Shown here piece by piece: positions 1 through 8,314 of a stretch of 64,000 bases of DNA. The notes under the pieces are model-generated. The model searched no databases, was not told where the DNA came from, and saw only the letters and a list, made by a program, of their open reading frames with translations. This DNA comes from Azospirillum sp. TSA2s. Lineage in GTDB: Bacteria; Pseudomonadota; Alphaproteobacteria; Azospirillales; Azospirillaceae. Numbering within the stretch: position 1 is the stretch's first letter; every line of letters starts with the position of its first letter. The stretch spans positions 477,001 to 541,000 of the forward strand of contig NZ_CP039645.1 of the NCBI RefSeq assembly GCF_004923315.1, in the 5' to 3' direction. Position numbers and translations under genes: made by a program.

Positions 1-1
1 C

Positions 2-676
2 GGAAAATCGACGCTCGGCCGCTCCATCGTCGGCCTCATCAAGCCGGATTCGGGCCGCATCCTGTTCGAGGGCACCGACCTGCTGGCGCTCGACCGCAAG
101 GGCTTCCGGCCCTATCGTCGGGCGGTGCAGATGGTGTTCCAGGACCCCTACGCCTCGCTGAATCCGCGTCACCGCGTCGGCGACATCGTGGCCCAGGGGC
201 CGGTGGCCTTCGGCGAGGATAGGAGCAAGGCACTGACCCGCGCGCGGGAACTGCTGGCGATGGTCGGCCTCGACGGCTCCGCCGCCGACCGCTTCCCGCA
301 CGAGTTCTCCGGCGGCCAGCGACAGCGCATCGGCATCGCCCGCGCGCTCGCCATGGAGCCGAAGCTGCTGGTCGCGGACGAGCCGGTCTCGGCGCTCGAC
401 GTCTCGGTTCAGGGGCAGGTGCTGGAACTGCTGGACGACATCCGCAAGCGCCTGAACCTCGCCATGCTGTTCATCACCCACGATCTGCGGGTGGCGGCCC
501 AGGTCTGCGACACCATCGCGGTGATGCGCCGCGGCAAGATCGTCGAGATGGGCACGGCACGGGAGGTGTTCACCCATCCGCGCGACACCTACACCCGCAG
601 CCTGCTCGACGCCATTCCCGGCAAGGGCTGGCACATCCCGGACGACCTGCAACAAGTCCCGGCGGGAGCGCACTGA
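2..676 (+). CDS. Peptide/oligopeptide ABC transporter ATP-binding protein (5' end missing)
   Basis: This is the ATPase of a DppF/OppF/GsiA-type importer that energises uptake of peptides or related compounds at the inner membrane. The frame is open from the first base and begins inside the Walker A loop (GKST), so about 45-60 residues lie before the window. The Q-loop is seen in MVFQDPYASLNP, the ABC signature in FSGGQRQRIGIARAL, Walker B in LLVADEPVSALDVS and the switch histidine in LFITHDL. The QDPYASLNPR sequence is typical of the peptide (Dpp/Opp) subfamily. The last residues after the core match the short C-terminal extension of that group. The stop is directly followed by the ATG of the next gene (TGA/ATG adjacent), so the two are co-transcribed. 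The substrate cannot be told, but the neighbours suggest a nitrogen-containing compound. Confidence 0.93.
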   Translation, partial: GKSTLGRSIVGLIKPDSGRILFEGTDLLALDRKGFRPYRRAVQMVFQDPYASLNPRHRVGDIVAQGPVAFGEDRSKALTRARELLAMVGLDGSAADRFPHEFSGGQRQRIGIARALAMEPKLLVADEPVSALDVSVQGQVLELLDDIRKRLNLAMLFITHDLRVAAQVCDTIAVMRRGKIVEMGTAREVFTHPRDTYTRSLLDAIPGKGWHIPDDLQQVPAGAH

Positions 677-1672
677 ATGAAGGTCGCCATCATCGGGGCC
701 GGTGCGGTCGGCGGTCTGCTGACCGCCCGGCTGGGTGCGACGGAGGCGGAGGTTACGCTGGTCGCCCGGCCGAACTCCGCCGCCGCCATCCGCCGCAACG
801 GCCTGACCATGGTGACGCCGCTGAACCGCGTCGCCCGCCTCAACCCGCGCGTCACCGACGACAGCCTTTCGCTTGGGCCGCAGGATTTGGTGTTCCTCTG
901 CGTCAAGTCGCATGCGCTGCGCGGCACCATCGACACGCTGACCCCGCTGCTGGGGCCGGAGACCGCCATCGTGCCGATGGTCAATGGCATCCCCTGGTGG
1001 TATCCGCACCGCCAGCCGGAGCCCTTGGCCGACCGGCCGCTCGCCAGCATCGATCCCGACGGGCTGCTGTGGCGCTCGATCGACCCCGACCGCGTGGTCG
1101 GCGCGACGACCTTCGTCGCGGTGGAGGGCGACGGTCCCTGCCGGCTGCGCCATGTCAGCGACCAGCGCTTCGTGTTCGGTGATATCGGGGGCGACGTGGC
1201 CGGCCGCGACAACCCGGCGGTGGACCGCATCGTGACGCTGTTCGGGCAGGCCGGGTTCCAGCCGGCGAAGACCGCCGACATCCGGCAGGCGATCTGGGTG
1301 AAGCTGTGGGGCAACCTCGCCTTCAACCCGTTGAGCGTGCTGACCGGATCGACGCTCGGCCGCCTGTGCAACGATCCCGGCACCCGCGAGACCGGCCGCG
1401 CCATGATGCTGGAGGCCAAGGCGGTGGCCGAGAAGCTGGGCGTGGTCTTCACCACCAGCGTCGACGAGCGCATCGCCATGGCCGCCGGCGTCGGCGACTT
1501 CAAGACCTCGATGCTGCAGGACTATGAGGCCGGCCGCCGGCTGGAGCTGGAGGCGATCCTCGGCTCGGTGATCGAGTTGGCGGAGCGCTGCGGCGTGCAT
1601 GTGCCGATGCTGCGCGCCGTGCTGGCGATGGTCGACCTCAGGGCGCGGGAGCGGCGTGAGGTGGCGGCTTAG
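677..1672 (+). CDS. Ketopantoate reductase (PanE/ApbA) family oxidoreductase
   Basis: The 331-aa protein has an N-terminal Rossmann nucleotide-binding loop (IIGAGAVGGLLTARL, residues 4-18) and the PanE C-terminal helical domain, with the conserved KLWGNLAFNPLSVL segment near residue 215. Family members reduce 2-dehydropantoate or related 2-oxo acids with NADPH. It starts one base after the stop of the ABC ATPase and sits in a catabolic group with an amidohydrolase and a deacetylase. An accessory 2-oxoacid reductase is therefore as likely as the pantothenate-pathway enzyme, so no symbol is given. Length matches the family (about 290-340 aa). Confidence 0.85.
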   Translation: MKVAIIGAGAVGGLLTARLGATEAEVTLVARPNSAAAIRRNGLTMVTPLNRVARLNPRVTDDSLSLGPQDLVFLCVKSHALRGTIDTLTPLLGPETAIVPMVNGIPWWYPHRQPEPLADRPLASIDPDGLLWRSIDPDRVVGATTFVAVEGDGPCRLRHVSDQRFVFGDIGGDVAGRDNPAVDRIVTLFGQAGFQPAKTADIRQAIWVKLWGNLAFNPLSVLTGSTLGRLCNDPGTRETGRAMMLEAKAVAEKLGVVFTTSVDERIAMAAGVGDFKTSMLQDYEAGRRLELEAILGSVIELAERCGVHVPMLRAVLAMVDLRARERREVAA

Positions 1673-1689
1673 GTCTACGTCCTCACTTG

Positions 1690-1793
1690 CCCCCACCTAT
1701 CCTCCCCCGCTGGGCGGGGGAGGGACTGCCGCCGCTCTCCCGCCTAAGCACTTGCCCCCTCCCCCGCCCAGCGGGGGAGGGTTGGGGTGGGGG
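1690..1793. repeat. Long palindromic intergenic repeat, CCTCCCCCGC subtype (empty site)
   Basis: The element is bounded by inverted 8-mers CCCCCACC (1690-1697) and GGTGGGGG (1786-1793). It contains two strong hairpins: CCTCCCCCGC/GCGGGGGAGG at 1701-1723 and an 11-bp stem at 1757-1781. The same element occurs at 57566-57728, where a 60-bp cassette is inserted in the centre of the first hairpin. This copy is therefore the uninterrupted reference. It fills the gap between the reductase and the hydrolase and may act as a transcript 3' end or mRNA stabiliser. Confidence 0.8.
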
Positions 1794-1852
1794 CATCGCC
1801 AGCCGACACCTCCTCACTCAAACACAACCAACAAACACCCCCGGAGCCACCC

Positions 1853-3094
1853 ATGTCCCTCCCCTCCAACCTGCCCATCGACGGCCAGCGCCTGTGGGAC
1901 AGCCTCGCCGAGATGGCGAAGATCGGCGCCACCGCGAAGGGTGGCAGCTGCCGCCTCGCTTTGTCGGACGAGGACAAGGCCGGCCGCGACCTGTTCGTCT
2001 CCTGGTGCGAGGCCGCCGGCTGCACCGTCAGCGTCGACCGCATCGGCAACATCTTCGCCCGCCGCAAGGGCCGTGACGACAGCCTGCCCCCGGTCGTGAT
2101 GGGCAGCCATCTCGACACCCAGCCGACCGGCGGACGCTTCGACGGCGTGTTCGGCGTGCTGGCGGCGCTGGAGGTGGTGCGCTCGCTGAACGACCGCGGC
2201 GTGGAAACCCTGCACCCGGTCGAGGTCGCGGTCTGGACCAACGAGGAAGGCTCGCGCTTCTCGCCGCCGATGATGGGATCGGGCGTCGTCACCGGCGTCT
2301 TCACGCTGGAGGAGATCCTCGACAAGGTGGCGCAGGACGGCGCGCGGCTGGGCGACGAGCTGGTCCGCACCGGCTATGCCGGCGAGGCGCCGGTCGACCA
2401 CCCGATGCACGCCTATCTGGAGGCCCACATCGAACAGGGCCCGGTGCTGGAGGTCGAGGGCAAGGAGATCGGCGTCGTCACCGGCGCCCAGGGCCAGCGC
2501 TGGTACGAGGTGACGGTGACGGGTGTTGAGGCGCATGCCGGTCCGACGCCGATGCGCCTGCGCCGCGATGCGCTGGTCGCCGCCTCGGCCATGGTGCAGG
2601 CGGTGCAGCGCGTCGGGCTGGAGACCGCGGGCGATCCCTGCGCCACCGTCGGCATCCTCGACGTCCATCCGCATTCGCGCAACGTCATCCCCGGCCGCGT
2701 CTTCTTCACCGTCGACCTGCGCCACCCCGATGCCGACACGCTGGCCGACATGGACCGCCGTTTCCGCGCCGCCGTCGCCGCGATTGCCGAAGAGCATGGG
2801 GTGAGCGCCGAGATCGCCGATTTCTGGCACTTCCCGCCGACACCCTTCGCCCGGCCGCTCGTCGACACTGTGCGCGAGGCGGCGCGCGGCTTCGGCTTCA
2901 GCCACCGCGACATCGTGTCCGGCGCCGGCCATGACGCGGTCTATGTGGCGGGCAAGGTGCCGACGGCTATGATCTTCATCCCCTGCGAGGACGGCATCAG
3001 CCACAACGAGGTCGAGAACATCTCCCCCGCCGACGGCGCCCGCGGCGCCGCCGTGCTGTTCGAAACACTGGTCGCCACGGCCGGACGGCCCTGA
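1853..3094 (+). CDS. Zn-dependent N-carbamoyl-L-amino-acid hydrolase / allantoate amidohydrolase family
   Basis: The protein belongs to the M20/HyuC-AmaB-AllC group, which hydrolyses N-carbamoyl amino acids, allantoate or ureidoglycine-type compounds. Metal-site motifs are visible: MGSHLDTQPTGGRFDGVFG, WTNEEGSRF, EAHIEQGPVLE, GVEAHAGPTPM and GAGHDAVYVA near the C-terminus. I chose the ATG at 1853 (MSLPSNLPIDG) because GGAG lies 8-11 bases upstream and the family's conserved region starts soon after. The frame extends 22 codons upstream, but only into the palindromic repeat. Length is 413 aa, usual for the family. It is followed 28 bp later by the deacetylase-fold gene, probably in the same transcript. 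The substrate is undecided. Confidence 0.88.
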   Translation: MSLPSNLPIDGQRLWDSLAEMAKIGATAKGGSCRLALSDEDKAGRDLFVSWCEAAGCTVSVDRIGNIFARRKGRDDSLPPVVMGSHLDTQPTGGRFDGVFGVLAALEVVRSLNDRGVETLHPVEVAVWTNEEGSRFSPPMMGSGVVTGVFTLEEILDKVAQDGARLGDELVRTGYAGEAPVDHPMHAYLEAHIEQGPVLEVEGKEIGVVTGAQGQRWYEVTVTGVEAHAGPTPMRLRRDALVAASAMVQAVQRVGLETAGDPCATVGILDVHPHSRNVIPGRVFFTVDLRHPDADTLADMDRRFRAAVAAIAEEHGVSAEIADFWHFPPTPFARPLVDTVREAARGFGFSHRDIVSGAGHDAVYVAGKVPTAMIFIPCEDGISHNEVENISPADGARGAAVLFETLVATAGRP

Positions 3095-3122
3095 GCACGT
3101 TCGCTCTCTGGAGAGTCCCCCC

Positions 3123-4175
3123 ATGAAGTTCGTCCACCACCCCGACGCCGCCCTGCACCGCCCCGCCACCTACTTCAACAAGGGCCTGCTGCGCGCCCTG
3201 CCGGAGAAGCCGGAGCGGGTCGGCGCGCTGGCCTCGCTGATCGAGAAGCGGGGCGAGACGCTGATCCGGCCCGACGATTACGGCTCCGCCCCGCGCGCCG
3301 CGGTGCACACGCCGGCATATCTCGCCTTCCTGGAGACGGCGCATGCGCGCTGGGTGGCGGAAGGCGACATGGGCGACGTGGTGCTGCCCAACGTCCACCG
3401 GATGCAGGCCGCCCCCAACTACCCCACCAGCATCGTCGGGCAGGCCGGCTGGCACATGTTCGACACCGCCTGCCCGATCGGCGAGGGCACCTGGGCCGCC
3501 ACCTGCGCCGCGACCAATGCCGCCATCCATGCGGCGAAGCTGGTCGCCACCGGGGCGGACAGCGCGGCCTACGCCCTGTGCCGGCCGCCGGGGCACCATG
3601 CCACCCGCGATATGGCCGGCGGCTTCTGTTACCTGAACCATGTCGCCGTCGCCGCGGAATCGGTGCTGCCGATGCTGCGCGCCCAGGGCCGGCCGGCCCG
3701 CGTCGCCATCATCGACGTGGATGTCCATCACGGCAACGGCACGCAGGACATCTTCTATGAGCGCGACGACGTGTTCTTCGTCTCGGTCCATGGCGACCCG
3801 GCGGAGTTCTATCCGCATATGGCCGGCTATGCGCAGGAACGCGGCATCGGCCGCGGCGAGGGCTATAACCTGAACCTGCCGCTGCCGATCGGCAGCGACG
3901 AGGCGACGGTTCTGGCGACCATCGGCCGCGGGCTGGACGAGATCCGCCGGTTCGCGCCGGAGATTCTGTTCGTCTCGCTGGGCTTCGACACCTTCATCGG
4001 CGACCCGCTGGCCGCCTTCGGCGTCACCACGCCGGGCTTCGCCCGCATGGGCGCGCTGATCGCCGCCGCAAACATGCCCACCGTGCTGGTGCAGGAGGGT
4101 GGCTACGCCATCGACGACCTGTCCGCCAACCTGTCCAGCTTCCTTGACGGGTTCGAGGGCAAGACGACAGCATGA
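3123..4175 (+). CDS. Histone deacetylase-fold amidohydrolase (acetylpolyamine amidohydrolase-like)
   Basis: This 350-aa member of the class II HDAC/AphA/AcuC superfamily hydrolyses acetyl-amine bonds with a zinc ion. The paired active-site histidines are in CRPPGHHATRDMAGGFCYLN. The zinc ligands are in IIDVDVHHGNGTQDIF and in SLGFDTFIGDPL, and the substrate-binding region is in VQEGGYAIDDL. In bacteria such enzymes act on acetylpolyamines or acetoin-linked small molecules. Co-location with a carbamoyl hydrolase, an importer ATPase and a DMT exporter favours a small-molecule amide substrate. GGAGAG at 3110-3115 precedes the ATG at good spacing. The stop overlaps the next start (ATGA). Confidence 0.88.
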   Translation: MKFVHHPDAALHRPATYFNKGLLRALPEKPERVGALASLIEKRGETLIRPDDYGSAPRAAVHTPAYLAFLETAHARWVAEGDMGDVVLPNVHRMQAAPNYPTSIVGQAGWHMFDTACPIGEGTWAATCAATNAAIHAAKLVATGADSAAYALCRPPGHHATRDMAGGFCYLNHVAVAAESVLPMLRAQGRPARVAIIDVDVHHGNGTQDIFYERDDVFFVSVHGDPAEFYPHMAGYAQERGIGRGEGYNLNLPLPIGSDEATVLATIGRGLDEIRRFAPEILFVSLGFDTFIGDPLAAFGVTTPGFARMGALIAAANMPTVLVQEGGYAIDDLSANLSSFLDGFEGKTTA

Positions 4176-5083
4176 CCGCCATCGCCGCCACCGGAGCCGG
4201 CCGCGACCCGGTCAAATACCTGCTGATCACCACCATCAGCCTGTTCTGGGGCCTCAACTGGCCGGCGGTGAAGACGATCCTGACGCAGGTGCCCATCTTC
4301 AGCCTGCGCGCCATCGGCTTCACCGCCGGGGCGGTGCTGCTGCTGGGGGCGGCGCGTCTGGCCAACCACCGGCTGCGGGTGGAGCGGGCGGAATGGCCGG
4401 CGCTGGCGGCGGCGGGACTGTGCAACGTGCTGGTCTTCAACCTGTGCACGGCACTTGGGCAAAGCCTGATGGCGACCTCGCAGGCGGCGATCATCGCCTT
4501 CACCATGCCGGTGTGGGCGACGCTGCTGGCGATCCCGCTGCTGGGCGAACGGCCGGGACCGCGCCAGATCGTCGGGCTCGCCAGCGGGCTGGCCGGGCTG
4601 CTGGTCCTGCTGGGGCCGGCAGCGCTGTCGGCGCCCCCGTCGGAATTGGCCGGCCCGGCGGTGATGCTGGTGTCGGCGCTGGCCTGGGCGCTGGGCACCA
4701 TCGTGATGAAGCGGCGGGTCTGGCGCACCCACCCGATGGTCATCACCGGCTGGCAGTATGTGCTGTGCGCCCCGCCGATGATCCTTCTGGCGGCGACGGA
4801 GACGAGGCCGGCGCTGTCCGAAATCCACCCCGAGGTTTGGGTCGGCTTCGCCTGGCACATCGTCTGTTCGCTCTGCGCGGCGCAGGCTCTGTGGTACGTC
4901 ACCGTCCGCCGCCTGACGGTGGGCGAGGCGGCGGTCAGCACCCTGCTGATCCCCGTCGTCGGGGTGAGCGGCGCGGTGCTGCTGCTGGGCGACCCGGTGA
5001 CGGCGCGGCTGGCGGCGGCGCTGGTGCTGATCCTGGCCGCCGTCGCCTGCGTGCTGGGACCGAAGCCGGCTGGGCGTCGGTGA
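4172..5083 (+). CDS. EamA/DMT-superfamily metabolite permease
   Basis: The 303-aa protein is highly hydrophobic, with about ten membrane spans arranged as two EamA repeats. The first contains SLFWGLNWPAVK and the second starts near AGPAVMLVSALAWALGTIV. EamA proteins export amino acids, purines or other metabolites across the inner membrane. It overlaps the deacetylase gene by 4 bp, so it is translationally coupled and probably exports a product of that pathway. A GC hairpin follows it at 5104-5128. Specificity cannot be read from the sequence. Confidence 0.85.
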   Translation: MTAIAATGAGRDPVKYLLITTISLFWGLNWPAVKTILTQVPIFSLRAIGFTAGAVLLLGAARLANHRLRVERAEWPALAAAGLCNVLVFNLCTALGQSLMATSQAAIIAFTMPVWATLLAIPLLGERPGPRQIVGLASGLAGLLVLLGPAALSAPPSELAGPAVMLVSALAWALGTIVMKRRVWRTHPMVITGWQYVLCAPPMILLAATETRPALSEIHPEVWVGFAWHIVCSLCAAQALWYVTVRRLTVGEAAVSTLLIPVVGVSGAVLLLGDPVTARLAAALVLILAAVACVLGPKPAGRR

Positions 5084-5103
5084 CACTTTCCCTTGGAGCC
5101 TCC

Positions 5104-5128
5104 CCCCTCTCCCCCCCGGGGAGAGGGG
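5104..5128. terminator. GC hairpin between convergent genes
   Basis: A perfect 11-bp stem CCCCTCTCCCC/GGGGAGAGGGG with a 3-nt loop lies between the convergent DMT gene (ends 5083) and mdcH (ends 5154). It has no clear U-run on either side. It resembles the left hairpin of the long palindromic repeats elsewhere in the window, so it may be a solo half-element that serves as a bidirectional 3' end. Confidence 0.55.
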
Positions 5129-5153
5129 ATTCCTCTTGCGACCTACAGCCCGT

Positions 5154-6071
5154 TCACCCGAGCTGCCGCTCCACCCAGGTGGCGGCACCGGACAGACTGC
5201 GGAAATCCGTCACGGCACGGACGGCCAGACCGGGATGCCGCTCGGCGGCCATGCGTGCCAGCGCGTTGCAGGGGCCGGTTTCCAGCAGGACGGTGCAGCC
5301 CATCTCGATCAGCCCGTCCAGGCAGGCCGCCCAGGTGACCGTCTCGGTCATCTGCCGGGTCAGTGCCGCCACCGCCCGCTCGCGCGTGTAGACCGGGGTG
5401 CCGTCGATGCCGGCCAGCACCGGCAGCGGCGGAGTCTGCAGGCCGCTCGCCGCCAAAACCGGTGAAAACTCCGCCGCGGCGGGCGCCATCAGGCGGGTGT
5501 GCGAGGCGATGGTGACCGACAGCGGCGTCACCGCGGCGCCCAACGCCAGAACTGCCTGCTCTACCGCAGCCAGTGTCGGCCGATGCCCACCGACCACGAA
5601 CCGGTCGGCGCCATTCTCGATGGCGATGTCGGCACCGCAGTCGCTGCAGATCGCCTCCAATCGCGCCCGGTCCAATCCCCGCACGGCCAACAGCCCACCC
5701 GGCTCCGGGTCGGCGCGGTCCATCGCCTCGGCCCGCCGGATCGCCAGCCGAACCAACTCGTCGTCGGCGAGCGCGCCCGCAACATGGTAGGCCGACAACT
5801 CCCCCAGGCTGTAGCCGGCAACCGCACGCACCGGCGGCAGGTGGGGCCGCAGCGCCGCCCAGGTCGCCGCCTGGACCGCACAGAGCAGTGGCTGGGCGAC
5901 AGCGTTGCGCTGCATCTCCGCCTCCGGCCCGGCGACCAGCGCGCGCGGGTCCTGCTCCATGACGGTGGCGGCCCGGTCCAGCACCGCCTGCGCCGCCGGC
6001 TCCCGCCGCAGCAGATCAAGCATGCCCGGCCCCTGCCCGCCCTGGCCGGAACAGAGAATCCCCAGGCTCAT
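5154..6071 (-). CDS. mdcH: Malonate decarboxylase epsilon subunit (malonyl-CoA:ACP transacylase-like)
   Basis: MdcH recharges the MdcC carrier with malonyl groups. The 305-aa protein is a FabD-type acyltransferase: the N-terminal loop is LCSGQGGQGPGM, the nucleophile serine sits in VAGYSLGELSAY, and a conserved histidine follows in TIASHTRLMAPAA. The start was placed at the ATG at 6071 because the family's MSLGILCSGQGGQ opening begins exactly there. The same frame runs further upstream only because it is open inside mdcB. It is the last gene of the mdc operon and overlaps mdcB by 4 bp. Confidence 0.93.
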   Translation of the reverse strand: MSLGILCSGQGGQGPGMLDLLRREPAAQAVLDRAATVMEQDPRALVAGPEAEMQRNAVAQPLLCAVQAATWAALRPHLPPVRAVAGYSLGELSAYHVAGALADDELVRLAIRRAEAMDRADPEPGGLLAVRGLDRARLEAICSDCGADIAIENGADRFVVGGHRPTLAAVEQAVLALGAAVTPLSVTIASHTRLMAPAAAEFSPVLAASGLQTPPLPVLAGIDGTPVYTRERAVAALTRQMTETVTWAACLDGLIEMGCTVLLETGPCNALARMAAERHPGLAVRAVTDFRSLSGAATWVERQLG

Positions 6072-6943
6072 GCCCAGCCCTCCCGCAGGGCGTGGACGAA
6101 GTGGGCCGCCGCCAGCATGTCGGCGCTGCCGCCGGGTGACAGCCGGCGGGCGACGCAGGCGCGGTGCAGGGCCAGCGCCTCCGCCCGCCATTCGTCGCGG
6201 AACACCCCACCGCGGTCGAGGAAGCGGCGCGCCTCGCCCTGGACGAAAGCCAGACCGGCAAGGCCGCCGCGATGCAGCAGGTTGGTGTCCTCCAGTTCCG
6301 CCATCAGCGTAAACAGGGTCTGCACCAGCGCCCGTTCCGGATCGGCACCAGCGTCCAGCGTACGGCCCAACACCGGCAGGGCCAGCTTGAACAGCGTCGG
6401 AAACCCCTCCGCCGCCTCCTGCCGGGCGCCACGGGCGCCATAGCGCTGAACCGCCCGCGCGCCGTGGCTGTCCGGCTCCTGCGGTGCGGCACCCAGAATC
6501 CCGCCACCCCACAGTTCGGAGACAGTCTCGCCCAGTGCCGCGCCACCCAGCGACTGCCCCCGCCGCATCCGCCAGCCGGCTGCGGCGGCGAGGAAGCCGA
6601 TCCCGAACACGGCCCCCCGGTGGGTGTTGATCCCGCCGGTCGCCGCCAGCATCCGGCGCTCGGCGGCGATGCCGAGGTCGCGCAACGTGGCGAACCCAGC
6701 CCCCTCCGCACCGGCAGCGGCGATGGCGCGGAAATAGCCGCGCAGGGCGAACAGGCTGCGCAGGAAGGTGCCCATGTCCATGTCGTCATGGCTGCCGCTG
6801 TCGAGCGGACTGACCAAACCCGGCTTCGGGTGAAGCGCCAGTTCGGAATAAAGGGCACGAACCGCCGTCCGCCCGACCACTGCCGCGAGCGGGTCGACAA
6901 GATCGGCCGGAAAGAACGAAACCGCGGCGCTGCTGCGGGTCAT
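6068..6943 (-). CDS. mdcB: Triphosphoribosyl-dephospho-CoA synthase of malonate decarboxylase
   Basis: MdcB (CitG family) makes 2'-(5''-triphosphoribosyl)-3'-dephospho-CoA, the precursor of the prosthetic group carried by MdcC. Typical CitG/MdcB motifs are seen: ELALHPKPGLVSPLDSGSH near residue 35, MDMGTFLRS, TGGINTHRGAVFGIG and DTNLLHRGG near the C-terminus. Length 291 aa fits. The start at 6943 overlaps the mdcG stop by 4 bp (ATGA) and the stop overlaps mdcH by 4 bp, so translation is coupled throughout. Confidence 0.95.
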   Translation of the reverse strand: MTRSSAAVSFFPADLVDPLAAVVGRTAVRALYSELALHPKPGLVSPLDSGSHDDMDMGTFLRSLFALRGYFRAIAAAGAEGAGFATLRDLGIAAERRMLAATGGINTHRGAVFGIGFLAAAAGWRMRRGQSLGGAALGETVSELWGGGILGAAPQEPDSHGARAVQRYGARGARQEAAEGFPTLFKLALPVLGRTLDAGADPERALVQTLFTLMAELEDTNLLHRGGLAGLAFVQGEARRFLDRGGVFRDEWRAEALALHRACVARRLSPGGSADMLAAAHFVHALREGWA

Positions 6944-7605
6944 GCGGCATCCTCCCTGTCGAACAGCGCCAGCACGGACGGCAGGTCGCGCAAGTCCACC
7001 TCCGCCGGTCCCTTCACCAGCAGGCGGGCGGGCCGTCCGGCCAGTTCCCGCCACGCGACCGCCGCGCCGTCCGGCAGCAGGATCTCCCCGTCCAGCCTCG
7101 GAGTCCCGTCACCGGCTGCCGCCAGCAGGTCCAGCAGCCCGTCCAATTGCCACCGCTCGCGCGGGGCGAACAGCAGGTCGATGTCGGAATCCGGCCGGAC
7201 ATAGCCCAGCCCCGTCCGATGCTGCCAAGCCAGCGAGCCGTATACCGCCGGCGTCACCCCCACCGCCAGCGCCCGCCGCACCAGCTCCGCCAGCATCGCC
7301 CGCCACGCCTCCGGCGCCGCGTCCACCGCCTCGGCCAGCGGCAGCGGCCCCCAATGCTCGGCCACGGCATCCGCCGCCACGTGCAGGCCGATCCGCCGTT
7401 TGTCCGGGGTGGCGAGGCCCAGCCGAAGCTCCCCCGCCCCATCCCCCGTCCGGCCGCGCGCGATCACCAGCGGCCGGCCGGCCCGGCACCAATCCGCCAC
7501 CTCCGCCCGCTCCGCCTCGGCCAAAGGGGAGCGCAGGCAGCCCGCCCAGCCCTCCCCCAGCCGGACCCAGCCGTGGCGCGGCCAGCCGACCATCTCAGGC
7601 GGCAT
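6940..7605 (-). CDS. mdcG: Malonate decarboxylase holo-ACP synthase (phosphoribosyl-dephospho-CoA transferase)
   Basis: MdcG transfers the phosphoribosyl-dephospho-CoA group to the carrier serine of MdcC. The nucleotidyltransferase signature is visible in YGSLAWQHRTGLGYVRPDSD followed by IDLLF, that is a GS motif and a DxD pair for metal binding. Two starts are possible: ATG 7605 (overlaps mdcE by 11 bp, giving 221 aa) or ATG 7593 (nearly abutting mdcE, giving 217 aa). Neither has a strong ribosome site. The order mdcE-mdcG-mdcB matches alphaproteobacterial mdc operons as I know them. Confidence 0.9.
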   Translation of the reverse strand: MPPEMVGWPRHGWVRLGEGWAGCLRSPLAEAERAEVADWCRAGRPLVIARGRTGDGAGELRLGLATPDKRRIGLHVAADAVAEHWGPLPLAEAVDAAPEAWRAMLAELVRRALAVGVTPAVYGSLAWQHRTGLGYVRPDSDIDLLFAPRERWQLDGLLDLLAAAGDGTPRLDGEILLPDGAAVAWRELAGRPARLLVKGPAEVDLRDLPSVLALFDREDAA

Positions 7606-8311
7606 CGCGCCGCACCCGGTCGGCCACCTTGCGGGCAAGCTGCCGGCCGCCACGCTCCTCGCCCAACTCCCGGCGCGAGTCTCCGTCCACCGGTGCGGCC
7701 AGCGCTTCGGCAAGGCAACTCGCGAGGTCGCCGTCCCACAGGCCGGCGATGGCGCCCATGCGGCGGTAGTTCTCCACGCCCGGCGCGAACACCGGCGAGG
7801 AGGCGCTCAGCTCCGTCAGCCGCTCCAGCGGGATCTTGGTGACGCGCGCCATCGCCGGCAGGTTCATCACCCGGATCTCGGCGTCGGGCAGGGCATAGCA
7901 GCGGTCGGCCAGCAGGCTGGTGGCGAGGAAGCCGCCGCTGACCGCCTGCCCATAGACCAGCCCCAGCACCCGGTGTCCTTTGCGCCGGGCCAGATCGATG
8001 CATTTTGCCAGATGCGCCATGTAGCCGTTGATGCCCAGCAGCTCATCGCGATGGCTCAGCCGCTGGCCCTGGGTGTCGACCAGCAGCAGGATCGGCCGGC
8101 CGGGATGGCGGCGCACCACCTCCAGCACCGCGCCGGCCATGCGGAAGGCCAGCTCGATGCCGATCGGCGTGTTGTCGACGGTGCCGATCACCGCCACCTC
8201 GGTGCCATAGACCCGGCCGGTGCCGTCGAAATACACACCGCCTAAATCTACATCTGCAGCGACCTCGTGCCCGTCCGGAAACAGCCGGTTCAGAAGACTC
8301 TTCACGTCCAT
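7595..8311 (-). CDS. mdcE: Malonate decarboxylase gamma subunit
   Basis: MdcE is one half of the carboxyltransferase-fold decarboxylase (MdcDE) that releases CO2 from malonyl-S-ACP. The 238-aa protein shows the crotonase-like core: DTQGQRLSHRDELLGINGY, GLVYGQAVSGGFLATSL and MNLPAMARVTKIPLERL. These are conserved in the gamma subunit. It starts 3 bp after the mdcD stop. The last 20 residues are rich in Arg and Glu. Confidence 0.94.
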   Translation of the reverse strand: MDVKSLLNRLFPDGHEVAADVDLGGVYFDGTGRVYGTEVAVIGTVDNTPIGIELAFRMAGAVLEVVRRHPGRPILLLVDTQGQRLSHRDELLGINGYMAHLAKCIDLARRKGHRVLGLVYGQAVSGGFLATSLLADRCYALPDAEIRVMNLPAMARVTKIPLERLTELSASSPVFAPGVENYRRMGAIAGLWDGDLASCLAEALAAPVDGDSRRELGEERGGRQLARKVADRVRRDAA

Positions 8312-8314
8312 GGC

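Noticed and set aside
1757..1781. GC hairpins of the repeats as classical rho-independent terminators
   Set aside because: They lack a following U-tract and occur in several orientations, including inside an operon. A terminator role is only possible, not shown.
1787..1852. Longer start for the carbamoyl hydrolase
   Set aside because: The extra codons begin within or beside the palindromic repeat and do not look like the family N-terminus.
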